From an uncultured Sulfitobacter sp. (lineage in GTDB: Bacteria > Pseudomonadota > Alphaproteobacteria > Rhodobacterales > Rhodobacteraceae), in the NCBI RefSeq assembly GCF_947500075.1, contig NZ_CANMQS010000003.1, positions 434,001-498,000 on the forward strand: 64,000 nt of DNA, written 5' to 3'. Positions 45,237 through 54,308 of this stretch are shown here, one piece after another. Within the stretch, counting starts at the first letter, position 1; each line of letters begins with the position of its first letter. The position numbers were made by a program, and so were the translations under genes. The notes below the pieces were generated by a model. The model did not search any database. It was not told where the DNA came from and saw only the letters and a list, made by a program, of their open reading frames with translations.

Positions 45237-46235
45237 ATGGCACGGACAAGGGAAATACTGACTGTAGCGGGCACACTTGCATGTGCTGCGGGCATTGGTT
45301 TCGTCATGCAGAATTCCGATGTTGCGGAAAAGCGATATGGCAAAACTACGGAAGAGACTGGGGCGGTCATCGGTGCATCCGTTTCCGACGCGATCCTTGA
45401 TGTGCAAGAGATCAAGCTGACTTCAGCTGAGATCGCCGCAGCTCCCAAACTGCCCGAGCCCGACGCAGAGGTGACCACCGCAAGCGCACCGCAAAGCCAG
45501 CTGAGCGAGCTTGATGTGCCGGCGCTGGCGCAGACTGTGGATCCTGTGAAACCGGCTTGTGAGATCACGGTCAATGCCCGTCCTGTGGCCGCCGCCATGG
45601 TGGATTTGCAGATGACGGCTGCGTGTTTCCCGAACGAGCGTGTGACCGTGCACCACAACGGGATGATCTTTACTGAAACCACCTCTGACGCGGGTGTGGT
45701 CTCCCTGACAGTGCCAGCGCTGTCCGAGGATGCCGTGTTCATCTTTGCCTTCTCCAATGGGGATGGCGCCGTTGCACAGACCACTGTGGAAGAGCTGAAC
45801 GGGTATGACCGTGCGGTATTGCAGTGGAAAGGCAATGCCGGGTTTGAAATCCATGCCCGCGAATTTGGCGCGGACTATGGTGAACCGGGCCACCTGTGGC
45901 ATGGCGCACCGGGCGACATCTCCACGGCTGTGTCCGGCAAGGGGGGCGTGCTGACCCAGCATGGCGATCAGGAAGCAGCGGATCCATTCCTCGCAGAAGT
46001 ATATACCTTCCCGCGTGATGCAGAAGGGCTGTCGGGGGACATTGCATTGAGCGTGGAAACCGAAGTGACCCAAGCCAACTGCGGCGTTGAAATTGAAGCC
46101 CAATCACTGGAAGTCCAGCAGGACGGGCAGATCAAAACCCAGAATCTGACCTTGCCGGTTCCCGCTTGTGATGCGGTTGGCAGCTTTCTTGTGTTGAATA
46201 ATCTGCTGCAAGACCTGAAAGTCGCATCAAGGTAA
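45237..46235 (+). CDS. Uncharacterised membrane-anchored/exported protein downstream of secA
   Basis: 332 residues. One hydrophobic segment at about residues 8-25 (LTVAGTLACAAGIGFVMQ) looks like an anchor or signal. Then a Thr/Ala/Pro-rich linker (about 60-105) and a beta-rich domain of about 220 residues, with cysteines at CEITV, CFPN, NCGVE and PACD that could form two disulfides. I do not recognise a family motif. In related bacteria proteins after secA are sometimes called translocase from position alone; nothing in the sequence supports that. The OmpA-fusion gene follows by 18 bases. Confidence 0.7.
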   Translation: MARTREILTVAGTLACAAGIGFVMQNSDVAEKRYGKTTEETGAVIGASVSDAILDVQEIKLTSAEIAAAPKLPEPDAEVTTASAPQSQLSELDVPALAQTVDPVKPACEITVNARPVAAAMVDLQMTAACFPNERVTVHHNGMIFTETTSDAGVVSLTVPALSEDAVFIFAFSNGDGAVAQTTVEELNGYDRAVLQWKGNAGFEIHAREFGADYGEPGHLWHGAPGDISTAVSGKGGVLTQHGDQEAADPFLAEVYTFPRDAEGLSGDIALSVETEVTQANCGVEIEAQSLEVQQDGQIKTQNLTLPVPACDAVGSFLVLNNLLQDLKVASR

Positions 46236-46253
46236 CGCAACGGTCGGGGTCAT

Positions 46254-47813
46254 ATGGGTAACCTGAAACGTGCGGCGATCTTCGCCGCACTTTTTGTTAT
46301 TACAGGTCTGCACGCACTGGCGCAGGATGTCACGCTGACGTCCCGCGATGGCAAGGTCGAATTGATCGGCACGCTTCTGGGGTTTGATGGCGAATTCTAC
46401 CGCTTGCAGACGGAGTATGGCGAACTCACCGTTGATGGTTCTGGCGTGAATTGCGAGGGACCCGGCTGCCCGAATCTACAGGATTTTGTGGCGGAGGTGA
46501 TGCTGTCCGGCTCTGCCACAATGGGGGCGGTGTTGATGCCCGCGCTGATCGATGCCTTTGCGCTGCGCAATGGATACAAGGTCAGCCGTGAGACCTATGA
46601 CGCGACCCAGTTTGCCTATGTGCTGACCCGGGCGGATACGGGCAAGACCGCCGCCCGCTTTGATTTCCGTGCCACCAATACCGACGAAGGCTTTGCCGAT
46701 CTGCTGGCGGATGAGGCGGATATTGTGCTGGCTTTGAGAGAGGTCCGGCGCGAGGAACGGATCAATGCGCGCGATGCCGGGATGGGGGATCTGACCGGGG
46801 CCAACCGCAGCCGCGTGCTGGCGCTGGATGCAGTGGTGCCGGTGGTATCGGCGAGCAATCCGATCAAGGCGATCTCTCCGCTTGATCTGGCGCGTGTGTT
46901 TGCGGGGCTGGTCACCAATTGGCAGGATCTGGGCGGGCCGGATGCGCCGATTGATCTGCATTTGCCGACCCCTTCCAGCGGGCTGTCCCAGGCGATTGTG
47001 GATCAGGTGATGACCCCGGCGAAGCTGGACTTTGCCGAAGGGATCACCCGCCACGCCTTGCCCGCGCAGATCGCGGAAGCCGTGGCACGGGACACATTTG
47101 CGCTGGGCATCACGTCCTATGCGGAGCGGCGCGGGACGCAGGTTTTGACGCTGGGCGGGACCTGCGGGTTCTTTCTGGATGCCGCACGGCGGACCATCAA
47201 GACGGAAGATTATCCACTGACCGCACCGATGTTTCTTTATGTGCCGGCACGGCGTTTGCCCTTGATTGCAAGGGAATTTTTGGCCTTCACGCGAGAGCCT
47301 GCGGCGCAGAATGTGATCCGGCGGGCGGGGTTCGTGGACCAGACGCCGGAGGAGATTCCGGTGGACGAACAGGGCAATCGGTTTGCCAATGCAATCACGG
47401 TGGCGGGGGGCGAAACCTCCCTTGAGGAATTGCAACGGATGACGGCGACGCTGACCCCGATGGCGCGGCTGACAACCAGTTACCGGTTTGAGACCGGGTC
47501 GATCCGGCTGGATGCGCAGTCCCGGTCGAACGTGCAGCAATTGGCCCGTGCGTTGGAACAGGGGCAGTACGACGCGCGGCAGTTGATGTTCGTGGGGTTC
47601 AGCGATGGCGAGGGGGCGGCGAAGGCCAACCGGGACATCGCGTTGCGGCGGGCACAAGCCGTGCAGCGCGCGGTGAGTGCGGCGGCGGTGACCGCGAATA
47701 TGGAGCGGGTCGATGTGCGGGTGGACGCCTTTGGAGAGGCGATGCCGATGGCCTGTGATGACACCGCATGGGGCCGTCAGGTGAACCGGCGGGTTGAGGT
47801 TTGGGTCAGATAA
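46254..47813 (+). CDS. Periplasmic PstS-like binding protein fused to an OmpA-like domain
   Basis: 519 residues, signal peptide at the N-terminus (AAIFAALFVITGLHALAQ). Residues about 80-370 look like a phosphate-binding-protein (PBP-like) fold (LSGSATMGAVLMPALIDAFA, TPSSGLSQAIVDQVM, LPLIAREFLAFTREPAAQNV). Residues about 405-519 form an OmpA/MotB peptidoglycan-binding domain (MFVGFSDGEGAAKANRDIAL and GRQVNRRVEVWVR). It therefore would be a binding protein tethered to the cell wall. No PstABC genes are near. The function is unknown. Confidence 0.82.
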   Translation: MGNLKRAAIFAALFVITGLHALAQDVTLTSRDGKVELIGTLLGFDGEFYRLQTEYGELTVDGSGVNCEGPGCPNLQDFVAEVMLSGSATMGAVLMPALIDAFALRNGYKVSRETYDATQFAYVLTRADTGKTAARFDFRATNTDEGFADLLADEADIVLALREVRREERINARDAGMGDLTGANRSRVLALDAVVPVVSASNPIKAISPLDLARVFAGLVTNWQDLGGPDAPIDLHLPTPSSGLSQAIVDQVMTPAKLDFAEGITRHALPAQIAEAVARDTFALGITSYAERRGTQVLTLGGTCGFFLDAARRTIKTEDYPLTAPMFLYVPARRLPLIAREFLAFTREPAAQNVIRRAGFVDQTPEEIPVDEQGNRFANAITVAGGETSLEELQRMTATLTPMARLTTSYRFETGSIRLDAQSRSNVQQLARALEQGQYDARQLMFVGFSDGEGAAKANRDIALRRAQAVQRAVSAAAVTANMERVDVRVDAFGEAMPMACDDTAWGRQVNRRVEVWVR

Positions 47814-48555
47814 ACCCATCCGCGCGGAAGCTGAGTTCGGTCGATTTTCCGATGATCAGATGGTCATGCAGGGTGAGGCCAAGCGCGTCGCAGGCGGCGG
47901 CGATCTGGTGGGTCATGTCGATGTCGGCCTGCGACGGGGTGGGATCACCGGAAGGGTGATTGTGTACTAAAATCAACGCACTGGCGTTCAATTCAAGCGC
48001 GCGTTTGGCGACCTCGCGCGGGTAGACGGGGACGTGGTCGACGGTGCCTTTGGCCTGTTCTTCGTCCGCGATGAGGACGTTCTTACGGTCGAGGTAGAGC
48101 ACGCGAAAGCACTCCGTCTCCCGATGGGCCATGGCGGTGTGGCAATAGTCGATCAGCGCGTCCCAGCTGGAGACGACGTGCTGCTGCATGACGCGGGCGC
48201 GGGCCATGCGCTGGGCGGCGGCCTCAACAATTTTGAGTTCAATAACAACAGCATCGCCCACGCCGGAGAGGTCACGCAGGCGGGCTTCTGATGCGGAAAT
48301 CACGCGGTTGAAATCGCCGAAGCGGTCCATCAGGGCGCGCGCCAGAGGCTTCACATCGCGGCGGGGGATGGCGCGGAAAAGGACGAGTTCGAGGAGTTCA
48401 TAGTCAGGCATGGCCGCCGCCCCGCCGGCCATGAAACGGGCGCGCAGACGTTGGCGGTGGTCCTTGATGTAGGACGGCTGTTTGTCCGGGATCGGTGCTG
48501 CGTGCGGGGCTTCATCCAGCAAGAAGGGGAGGGCGGAATCGCTGAAGGTGCTCAT
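47806..48555 (-). CDS. radC: DNA repair protein RadC (JAMM/MPN domain)
   Basis: 249 residues from the ATG at 48555. A helix-hairpin-helix (LRDLSGVGDAVVIELKIVEA) precedes the MPN domain with the JAMM metal motif HNHPSGDPTPSQAD. Despite the name the biochemical role of RadC is unclear. The frame extends upstream to 48660, but that addition is not protein-like. The 3' end overlaps the OmpA-fusion gene by eight bases. Confidence 0.92.
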   Translation of the reverse strand: MSTFSDSALPFLLDEAPHAAPIPDKQPSYIKDHRQRLRARFMAGGAAAMPDYELLELVLFRAIPRRDVKPLARALMDRFGDFNRVISASEARLRDLSGVGDAVVIELKIVEAAAQRMARARVMQQHVVSSWDALIDYCHTAMAHRETECFRVLYLDRKNVLIADEEQAKGTVDHVPVYPREVAKRALELNASALILVHNHPSGDPTPSQADIDMTHQIAAACDALGLTLHDHLIIGKSTELSFRADGFI

Positions 48556-48722
48556 GGGATGAGGGTGGTGGATCGTGGTTACGGAAGGGTTAACAGATTT
48601 CGGGTGGGACGTGAAAAGGGGGATGCCAGGTGGGTTGTTACCTGTGCACAGGCTGTACACAACCTGTACACCGGCAGCGCGCGTTGGGGTGGCAACGGGG
48701 GTTAACGGTTAACAAAGCATGA

Positions 48723-48752
48723 AAAAGGCGACGCGGGGGTGCGTCGCCTTTT
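48723..48752. terminator. Strong hairpin with flanking A and T runs
   Basis: AAAAGGCGACGC (48723-48734), loop GGGGGT, GCGTCGCCTTTT (48741-48752). A perfect 12-bp stem with A before and T after makes it a terminator in either direction; on the minus strand it is the first one after dnaJ. Confidence 0.8.
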
Positions 48753-48791
48753 GGGTGTTGGGTTGTGTGATTTCCGGGGCGCCTCCCGGTG

Positions 48792-48939
48792 AGTCGTCTT
48801 ACCGGGGCTCCGCCCGTGAACGACACAAAACCTCCACTGGAGGTTTTGCCGGGCAAAGCCCGGTCAGTCGTCTTGCCGGGGCTCCGCCCGTGAATTGCAC
48901 AAATGCGCCACTGGAGCATTTGCCCGGCAAAGCCGGGAC
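48792..48939. repeat. Two-copy 74-bp tandem repeat with covarying hairpins
   Basis: Unit 1 (48792-48865) and unit 2 (48866-48939) share AGTCGTCTT, then CCGGGGCTCCGCCCGTGAA. Each contains a hairpin that differs in sequence but keeps pairing: AAAACCTCCA/TGGAGGTTTT versus AAATGCGCCA/TGGAGCATTT (one mismatch), and CCGGGC-AAA-GCCCGG versus CCCGGC-AAA-GCCGGG. GTGAATTGC in unit 2 also pairs with GCAATTCAC just past it (48941-48949), over the dnaJ stop. The pattern is REP/BIME-like. Confidence 0.75.
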
Positions 48940-48945
48940 AGCAAT

Positions 48946-50100
48946 TCACCCCTTCATCGAATCCCAGAAACTCTTCACGCTGGAGAAGAAATCCTTGCTC
49001 TCTGGATTGTTCTCCGAGGACAGCTCTTCAAATTCGCGCAGCAGTTCTTTTTGCTTTGACGTCAGGTTCACGGGCGTCTCAACGGCCAGTTCGATGATCA
49101 TGTCACCAATGCCACCGCCACGCAGGGGTGGCATGCCTTTGCCGCGCAGGCGCATCTGGCGGCCGGATTGGCTGCCGCCGGGGATTTGCACGCGGCCACG
49201 GCCACCGTCGATGGTGGGCACTTCGATGGTGCCGCCCAGCGCTGCGGTGCTCATGGAGACGGGCACGCGGCAGAAAAGGTTCGGACCGTCGCGGTCGAAG
49301 AGTTCGTGATCGGCCACTTCGATGAAGATGTAGAGATCACCGGAGGGACCGCCGCGCATGCCCGCTTCGCCTTCGCCCGCGAGACGGATGCGGGTGCCGG
49401 TTTCGACCCCTTGGGGAATGTTCACGCTGAGCGCGCGGTCTTTATCCACGCGGCCCGCACCCCGGCAGGTGTTGCAGGGGTTCTTGACCGTCTGACCCAG
49501 ACCCGAACAGGTGGGGCAGGTGCGTTCAACCGTGAAGAAACCCTGTTGTGCACGCACTTTGCCCATGCCGGAACAGGTCGGGCATGTGGTGGGTTCCGCA
49601 CCGCCTTCGGCCCCGGTGCCAGAGCAGCTGCCGCAGGCGATGGAGGTGGGGACGTTGATGGATTTTTGCAGTCCAGCGTAGGCTTCCTCAAGCGAAATGC
49701 GCAGGTTGTAGCGCAGGTCAGAGCCACGTGCGGCACGGCGTCCACCGCCCTGCCCACCACCGCGCTGGCCCATGAAGTCACCAAACAGGTCGTCGAAGAC
49801 GTCGGAGAAGGCAGAGGAGAAGTCCCCCTGTCCGCCGCCAAAACCACCGCCGGGACGTCCGCCGCCCATGCCACCTTCAAAGGCGGCATGACCATAGCGG
49901 TCGTAGGCGGCTTTCTTGTCGCCGTCCTTGAGCACCTCGTAGGCCTCGTTGGCTTCCTTGAACTGAGCTTCGGCTTTGGGATTGTCGGCGTTGCGGTCGG
50001 GGTGAAGCTCTTTCGCCTTGCCGCGATAGGCTTTCTTGATCTCATCCGCTGAGGCCCCTTTGGCGACGCCAAGGATCTCATAATAGTCACGTTTTGCCAT
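48946..50100 (-). CDS. dnaJ: Chaperone protein DnaJ
   Basis: 384 residues. Stimulates the DnaK ATPase and delivers substrates. J domain at 1-70 with HPD ([11 protein letters not shown]), Gly/Phe-rich region ([16 protein letters not shown]), four zinc repeats ([32 protein letters not shown]) and the C-terminal substrate domain. Type I DnaJ, complete. Downstream of dnaK with a hairpin in the gap. Confidence 0.97.
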   Translation of the reverse strand: MAKRDYYEILGVAKGASADEIKKAYRGKAKELHPDRNADNPKAEAQFKEANEAYEVLKDGDKKAAYDRYGHAAFEGGMGGGRPGGGFGGGQGDFSSAFSDVFDDLFGDFMGQRGGGQGGGRRAARGSDLRYNLRISLEEAYAGLQKSINVPTSIACGSCSGTGAEGGAEPTTCPTCSGMGKVRAQQGFFTVERTCPTCSGLGQTVKNPCNTCRGAGRVDKDRALSVNIPQGVETGTRIRLAGEGEAGMRGGPSGDLYIFIEVADHELFDRDGPNLFCRVPVSMSTAALGGTIEVPTIDGGRGRVQIPGGSQSGRQMRLRGKGMPPLRGGGIGDMIIELAVETPVNLTSKQKELLREFEELSSENNPESKDFFSSVKSFWDSMKG

Positions 50101-50127
50101 ACACTTACCCTCTTGCGGGAACGTGAA

Positions 50128-50154
50128 GGGCCGGCCCGTTTTTCAGGCCGGCCC
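50128..50154 (-). promoter_or_regulatory. Hairpin between dnaK and dnaJ
   Basis: GGGCCGGCC (50128-50136) and GGCCGGCCC (50146-50154), nine-base loop. Located in the 76-bp gap between the dnaK stop and the dnaJ start. There is no T-run after it on the minus strand, so it could be an mRNA processing or partial-termination element lowering dnaJ relative to dnaK. Confidence 0.55.
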
Positions 50155-50176
50155 AATCAGGGTTCCGCATGCGCGC

Positions 50177-52096
50177 TTAGGCGCGCTTGTCGTCGTCCAG
50201 ATCTTCGAACTCGGCATCGACGATGTCGTCGTCCGGGCCACCGGCGTCCTGAGGGGCGTCTGTGGCTTCGGCCATGTCTTCGCTTTCCTCGGCGGAGGCC
50301 TTGTAGATCGCCTCACCCAGTTTCATGGCCGCTTCGGTCACGTTCTGGATGCCGGATTTGATCTTCTCGGCGTTGTCTGTTTCCAGATCATCGTTGAGGG
50401 CCGCGATGGCCAGTTCGATGGCTTCGATCGTGGTCGGATCGACCTTGTCCTTATGCTCTTCCATGGATTTCTCCGTGGAGTGGATAAGGCTTTCGGCCTG
50501 GTTGCGGGCATCGACCAATTCGCGACGCTCCTTGTCCGCCTCGGCGTTCTCCTCGGCGTCCTTGACCATCTTTTCGATGTCCTCGTCCGACAGACCGCCG
50601 GACGCCTGGATGGTGATCTTCTGCTCCTTGCCGGTGCCTTTGTCCAAGGCGCCGACAGACACGATGCCGTTGGCGTCGATGTCGAAGGTCACTTCGATCT
50701 GGGGCATGCCACGGGGGGCAGGCGGGATGTTTTCGAGGTTGAAGGCACCGAGGATCTTGTTGTCGGTCGCCATCTCACGCTCCCCCTGGAAGACCCGGAT
50801 GGTTACCGCGTTCTGGTTGTCTTCGGCAGTTGAGAAGACCTGAGACTTCTTTGTGGGGATCGTGGTGTTGCGGTCGATCAGGCGTGTGAACACGCCGCCA
50901 AGGGTTTCGATGCCCAAGGAAAGCGGTGTCACGTCCAAGAGGACCACGTCCTTGACGTCGCCTTGCAGAACACCGGCCTGGATCGCGGCACCGAGGGCCA
51001 CAACTTCGTCAGGGTTCACACCCTTGTGGGGTTCCTTGCCGAAGAATTTGGTCACTTCCTCGATCACTTTGGGCATACGGGTCATACCGCCGACCAACAC
51101 GACTTCGTCGATGTCGGAAGCGGAGAGGCCTGCATCCTTCAGGGCAGCCGCGCAGGGCTTCATGGAGGCTTTGATCAGGTCACCGACGAGGCTTTCCAGC
51201 TTGGCGCGGGTCAGCTTCATCACCATGTGCAGCGGCGAGCCGTCCTTGCCCATGGAGATAAACGGCTGGTTGATCTCTGTCTGGGTGGAGGAGGACAGTT
51301 CGATCTTGGCTTTTTCAGCGGCTTCCTTGAGGCGCTGGAGGGCCATCTTGTCTTTGGTCAGATCGACGCCATGCTCTTTCTTGAACTCATCCCCGAGGTA
51401 GTTGACGATGCGCATGTCGAAGTCTTCACCACCCAGGAACGTGTCACCGTTGGTGGATTTCACTTCGAAGAGGCCATCGTCGATCTCAAGAATGGTCACG
51501 TCGAATGTACCGCCGCCAAGGTCATAGACCGCGATGGTTTGCGTGTTTTCCTTGTCGAGGCCATAGGCGAGGGCCGCCGCGGTTGGTTCGTTGATGATGC
51601 GGAGCACTTCGAGGCCCGCGATCTTGCCCGCGTCCTTGGTCGCCTGACGCTGGGCGTCGTTGAAGTAGGCGGGGACGGTGATGACCGCTTGGGTCACTTC
51701 TTCGCCAAGGTAGCTTTCAGCGGTTTCTTTCATCTTGCCGAGGATGAAGGCGGAGATTTGGCTGGGCGAGTATTTCTCACCCTTGGCTTCGACCCATGCG
51801 TCGCCGTTGCCGCCGTCAATCACGTTGAAGGGCAGGTTCTTCTTGTCCTTGGCCAGATCCGCATCGTCATTGCGACGGCCGATCAGGCGCTTGACGCCGA
51901 AGATGGTGTTGTCGGGGTTGGTGACGGCCTGGCGTTTTGCCGGCTGGCCTACAAGGCGCTCGTCATCGGTGAAGGCCACGATGGATGGTGTGGTACGCGC
52001 GCCTTCGGCGTTCTCAATCACGCGCGGCTGGCTGCCGTCCATGATGGCGATACAGGAGTTTGTCGTACCAAGGTCAATGCCGATTACTTTGGACAT
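50177..52096 (-). CDS. dnaK: Molecular chaperone DnaK (Hsp70)
   Basis: 639 residues, the standard length. ATPase blocks: [16 protein letters not shown] at the start, [26 protein letters not shown]; substrate domain from about residue 395 ([19 protein letters not shown]). The C-terminal lid ends in a variable acidic tail. Partners GrpE and DnaJ are both in the window. The start has GAGGGATCG upstream. Confidence 0.98.
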   Translation of the reverse strand: MSKVIGIDLGTTNSCIAIMDGSQPRVIENAEGARTTPSIVAFTDDERLVGQPAKRQAVTNPDNTIFGVKRLIGRRNDDADLAKDKKNLPFNVIDGGNGDAWVEAKGEKYSPSQISAFILGKMKETAESYLGEEVTQAVITVPAYFNDAQRQATKDAGKIAGLEVLRIINEPTAAALAYGLDKENTQTIAVYDLGGGTFDVTILEIDDGLFEVKSTNGDTFLGGEDFDMRIVNYLGDEFKKEHGVDLTKDKMALQRLKEAAEKAKIELSSSTQTEINQPFISMGKDGSPLHMVMKLTRAKLESLVGDLIKASMKPCAAALKDAGLSASDIDEVVLVGGMTRMPKVIEEVTKFFGKEPHKGVNPDEVVALGAAIQAGVLQGDVKDVVLLDVTPLSLGIETLGGVFTRLIDRNTTIPTKKSQVFSTAEDNQNAVTIRVFQGEREMATDNKILGAFNLENIPPAPRGMPQIEVTFDIDANGIVSVGALDKGTGKEQKITIQASGGLSDEDIEKMVKDAEENAEADKERRELVDARNQAESLIHSTEKSMEEHKDKVDPTTIEAIELAIAALNDDLETDNAEKIKSGIQNVTEAAMKLGEAIYKASAEESEDMAEATDAPQDAGGPDDDIVDAEFEDLDDDKRA

Positions 52097-52225
52097 AATT
52101 TCGATCCCTCTTTTATCTTAAGGCGATGTCACGAAGCTGTGGCCCGTTTTGGCACCAAGGCTCCGATTGGGTGAGGCCGAAAGCGGCTGCTGTTCGGCGG
52201 TTCGTCGGGTATATAAGGAGCGGAT

Positions 52226-52909
52226 ATGGCCCCTGCAACCTGTCGGAGGGGGGCAAAACAGGGAATCTGTGAGGATTTTGCCGATCCGGGGGAAGAATAT
52301 CACGCTATGGCGGTTTTGAAGGTCAGGGGATTCGACGTTTACAAGGGTTTGCTGGACGGGGCGGCGCAGGCGCAGATGGTTGCGGCGGTCCGTGAGGTGG
52401 TGCGCGTGGCACCGCTGTTTCAGCCGGATACGCCCTATGGGAAGCCGATGTCGGTGCGGCTGACGGCGGCGGGGCAGTATGGGTGGTATTCGGATCGGAA
52501 GGGCTATCGCTATGTGGCGGCGCATCCCAGCGGGCGGCCCTGGCCCGCGATCCCGCCGGAGGTGTTGGCGGTGTGGGACCGGGTCACGGGGCTGGCGCGA
52601 AGGCCGGAGTGTTGTTTGATCAACTACTACGGGGAGGGCGCGAAGATGGGGCTGCATCAGGACCGCGACGAGGCGGATTTCCAGTGGCCGGTTGTGTCAA
52701 TCTCGCTGGGGGATGATGCGCTGTTTCGGATCGGGAACACCACGCGCGGCGGCAAGACGGAGAGTGTGTGGTTGCAGTCAGGGGACGTGGTGGTGATGGG
52801 CGGGGCGGCTCGGTTGACGTATCATGGGGTGGACCGGGTGCGCGCGGGGTCGTCGCGGGTGCTGGAAAAGGGGGGGCGGATTAATTTGACGCTGCGGGTG
52901 GTGGGGTAG
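52226..52909 (+). CDS. alkB: Alpha-ketoglutarate-dependent dioxygenase AlkB
   Basis: 227 residues. Repairs methylated bases (1mA, 3mC) by oxidative demethylation. The iron ligands His-x-Asp are in LHQDRDEADF and the distal His in YHGVDR; the 2-oxoglutarate Arg is in GRINLTLRVVG at the end. I keep the ATG at 52226 because AAGGAG is six bases upstream, but homology seems to begin at a second ATG (52307, residue 28), so the first 27 residues may not be conserved. Confidence 0.92.
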   Translation: MAPATCRRGAKQGICEDFADPGEEYHAMAVLKVRGFDVYKGLLDGAAQAQMVAAVREVVRVAPLFQPDTPYGKPMSVRLTAAGQYGWYSDRKGYRYVAAHPSGRPWPAIPPEVLAVWDRVTGLARRPECCLINYYGEGAKMGLHQDRDEADFQWPVVSISLGDDALFRIGNTTRGGKTESVWLQSGDVVVMGGAARLTYHGVDRVRAGSSRVLEKGGRINLTLRVVG

Positions 52910-52919
52910 GTGGGGGGGG
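52896..52919 (+). other. G-rich run, possible G-quadruplex at the alkB 3' end
   Basis: GGG, GGGG and a run of eight G occur within 24 bases spanning the alkB stop. This fits a four-tract G-quadruplex pattern on the sense strand. It may simply reflect codon bias in Gly/Val codons plus a chance run. Confidence 0.35.
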
Positions 52920-53097
52920 TGGTTGGAGGTTAAGTATTCTGGATGCCGGGCCTTGCGTGAGTGGCGGCAAAGCGCAGGGAGTGGATTTTGCAGAGTCGCG
53001 CGGCCAGCTCCCATCCAATCCAGAAATCGCACCGGATTTGTGCACCATTTTTGGGAAACGTCGGACAAACTGCCAAAGCAATTGTCCGACGCGCAGC

Positions 53098-53214
53098 TTA
53101 CTTCCGTTTGATTGTCTCGACCACATGCGTAGACTTTTTCGTCTGTGCTTTCTTAACAGTGGTGAAACGACCGGTTCTGGCACTGCGGCCAACTTTGAAA
53201 GATTTCTTAGCCAT
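53098..53214 (-). CDS. Small basic protein of 38 residues
   Basis: ATG at 53214 with GAGGA eight bases upstream, TAA at 53098. It reads MAKKSFKVGRSARTGRFTTV and ends VVETIKRK, with 14 Lys or Arg in all. The RSA-x-TGRF and TVVET-x-K pattern is shared by a class of short proteins I recall from many bacterial genomes, often beside mobile or toxin-antitoxin genes, but their function is unknown to me. It lies at the left edge of the AT-richer insert that carries the XRE-ImmA pair. Confidence 0.75.
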   Translation of the reverse strand: MAKKSFKVGRSARTGRFTTVKKAQTKKSTHVVETIKRK

Positions 53215-53600
53215 GGTGATTTCCTCGTAGGCATGAAGTTCAGGTCGAGGGGCGACATGTCGCCCGTCTGTTTCTCAATTTTGTGTTAGCCTACTCTGGT
53301 ACCAGAATGGGCCACGCACGCAGCCCAAACGCTTTCGCGTAGAGCCGGTTGCCAGATTTCGGGCACGTCCGCCAAGGGCGAAAAACGTACCGATATCCGG
53401 GCGGTGGGGTGAACGAACGTCTTGTCATTTCACCGTCCTCCGTCGGGGCGTATGTTGCTTTATGACCCAAAATCCGCTAAACGCAGCCTTGTTAGGAGAC
53501 TGATTTGGCTTTCGGGAGGCTCTGCATCGTCAAGCCCCGGTTAGCACGATACAGAATTCGTTTGGAGGCTCAGGGTGCAACCTGAGCCTTCTCTCGTTTG
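53215..53600. other. Gap without a gene between the 38-residue gene and the ImmA-like gene
   Basis: 386 bases. No open frame of merit and no tRNA. The only structure seen is the hairpin AGGCTCAGG-GTGCAA-CCTGAGCCT (53566-53589), at the 3' side of the peptidase gene; it lacks a T-run on the minus strand but could be its terminator. Promoters could not be picked. Confidence 0.6.
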
Positions 53601-54302
53601 TCATACTGATAAAACTGCCTTTGCTCGATAGTAGTCTTTAGCCAAAAGCGCACATTGATGTGCCATCTCTGAATTTATATTATATTTCTCAGATACTTCT
53701 AGAATTTCAGGAGACTTCCGGAGCTTTGAAACTGGAACATGTAGAGCATAGCAAAACATGTCCGCTTCTTCCTCCAAGTCAGCGTTCTCGGTGTTGACCT
53801 TTGACCAGTCCTTGGCACGATCAACCCCACGATTGTGCGCAACACGCTTGTTTGTACTGCCTTCACAGCCTCGGTTTCGCGCGGCAATTCTCAATTTATG
53901 GTTTTGTCTGAAGACGTGGCCAAATTCGTGGCCGAGGCTTTCTGACGCTCTGAAGAAATCTTCCCCGTGAGCCGCGTGGCCTTCAACGATCGCCTCAAAA
54001 ACCCATTCACGCAGGAATATTTCGCGGCCTTCTCTAAAGTCGCAAAAGGCTTCAAGACTGCCGTCAATCGGTTTTCCCTGCAAGTCGAGGAAGTGCCGGT
54101 CGTCTGCAGTCCAGTTTCCGTATTTCGGAAGCTCAAACTGCAATATGCTCGACAAGCATACTGGGGCGTCCGAACAAGAAACCCGTGATCGAAGTTCACT
54201 AGCGGAATCGACTATCTCAACCAACGTGTTGTGGTCTGAGATTCGCTTAGGACGATCATCCCTAAGCCCTTGATAAGGCAGTGTTGGAAATGGTTGCAGC
54301 AA
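53601..54302 (-). CDS. ImmA/IrrE-family metallopeptidase
   Basis: 233 residues. The zinc motif HEFGH sits in SLGHEFGHVFRQNH (about residue 125) and a Glu-rich segment DLEEEADMFCYALHVP lies further on, where the third ligand is expected; this is the ImmA pattern. ImmA-like proteases cut their neighbouring XRE repressor, often in response to stress or DNA damage. It starts six bases after the XRE gene stop, so the two are one operon. The codon use is AT-richer than the flanks. Confidence 0.86.
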   Translation of the reverse strand: MLQPFPTLPYQGLRDDRPKRISDHNTLVEIVDSASELRSRVSCSDAPVCLSSILQFELPKYGNWTADDRHFLDLQGKPIDGSLEAFCDFREGREIFLREWVFEAIVEGHAAHGEDFFRASESLGHEFGHVFRQNHKLRIAARNRGCEGSTNKRVAHNRGVDRAKDWSKVNTENADLEEEADMFCYALHVPVSKLRKSPEILEVSEKYNINSEMAHQCALLAKDYYRAKAVLSV

Positions 54303-54308
54303 GATTTC

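Larger units (their letters stand above)
48556..48945. other. Intergenic stretch between radC and dnaJ
   Basis: 390 bases with no convincing gene. It holds the radC promoter side, the repeated GTTAAC sites near 48703, a strong hairpin at 48723-48752 and the tandem repeat at 48792-48939 (both listed separately). Confidence 0.7.

Noticed and set aside
50963-52174. A 403-codon open frame opposite dnaK
   Set aside because: This is the well-known type of artefact found opposite dnaK genes; there is no support for expression.
52097-52225. Heat-shock (sigma-32) promoter or CIRCE element upstream of dnaK
   Set aside because: Candidate boxes such as CTTGGT and CTTCGT are too far from consensus, and no CIRCE repeat is present in the gap.
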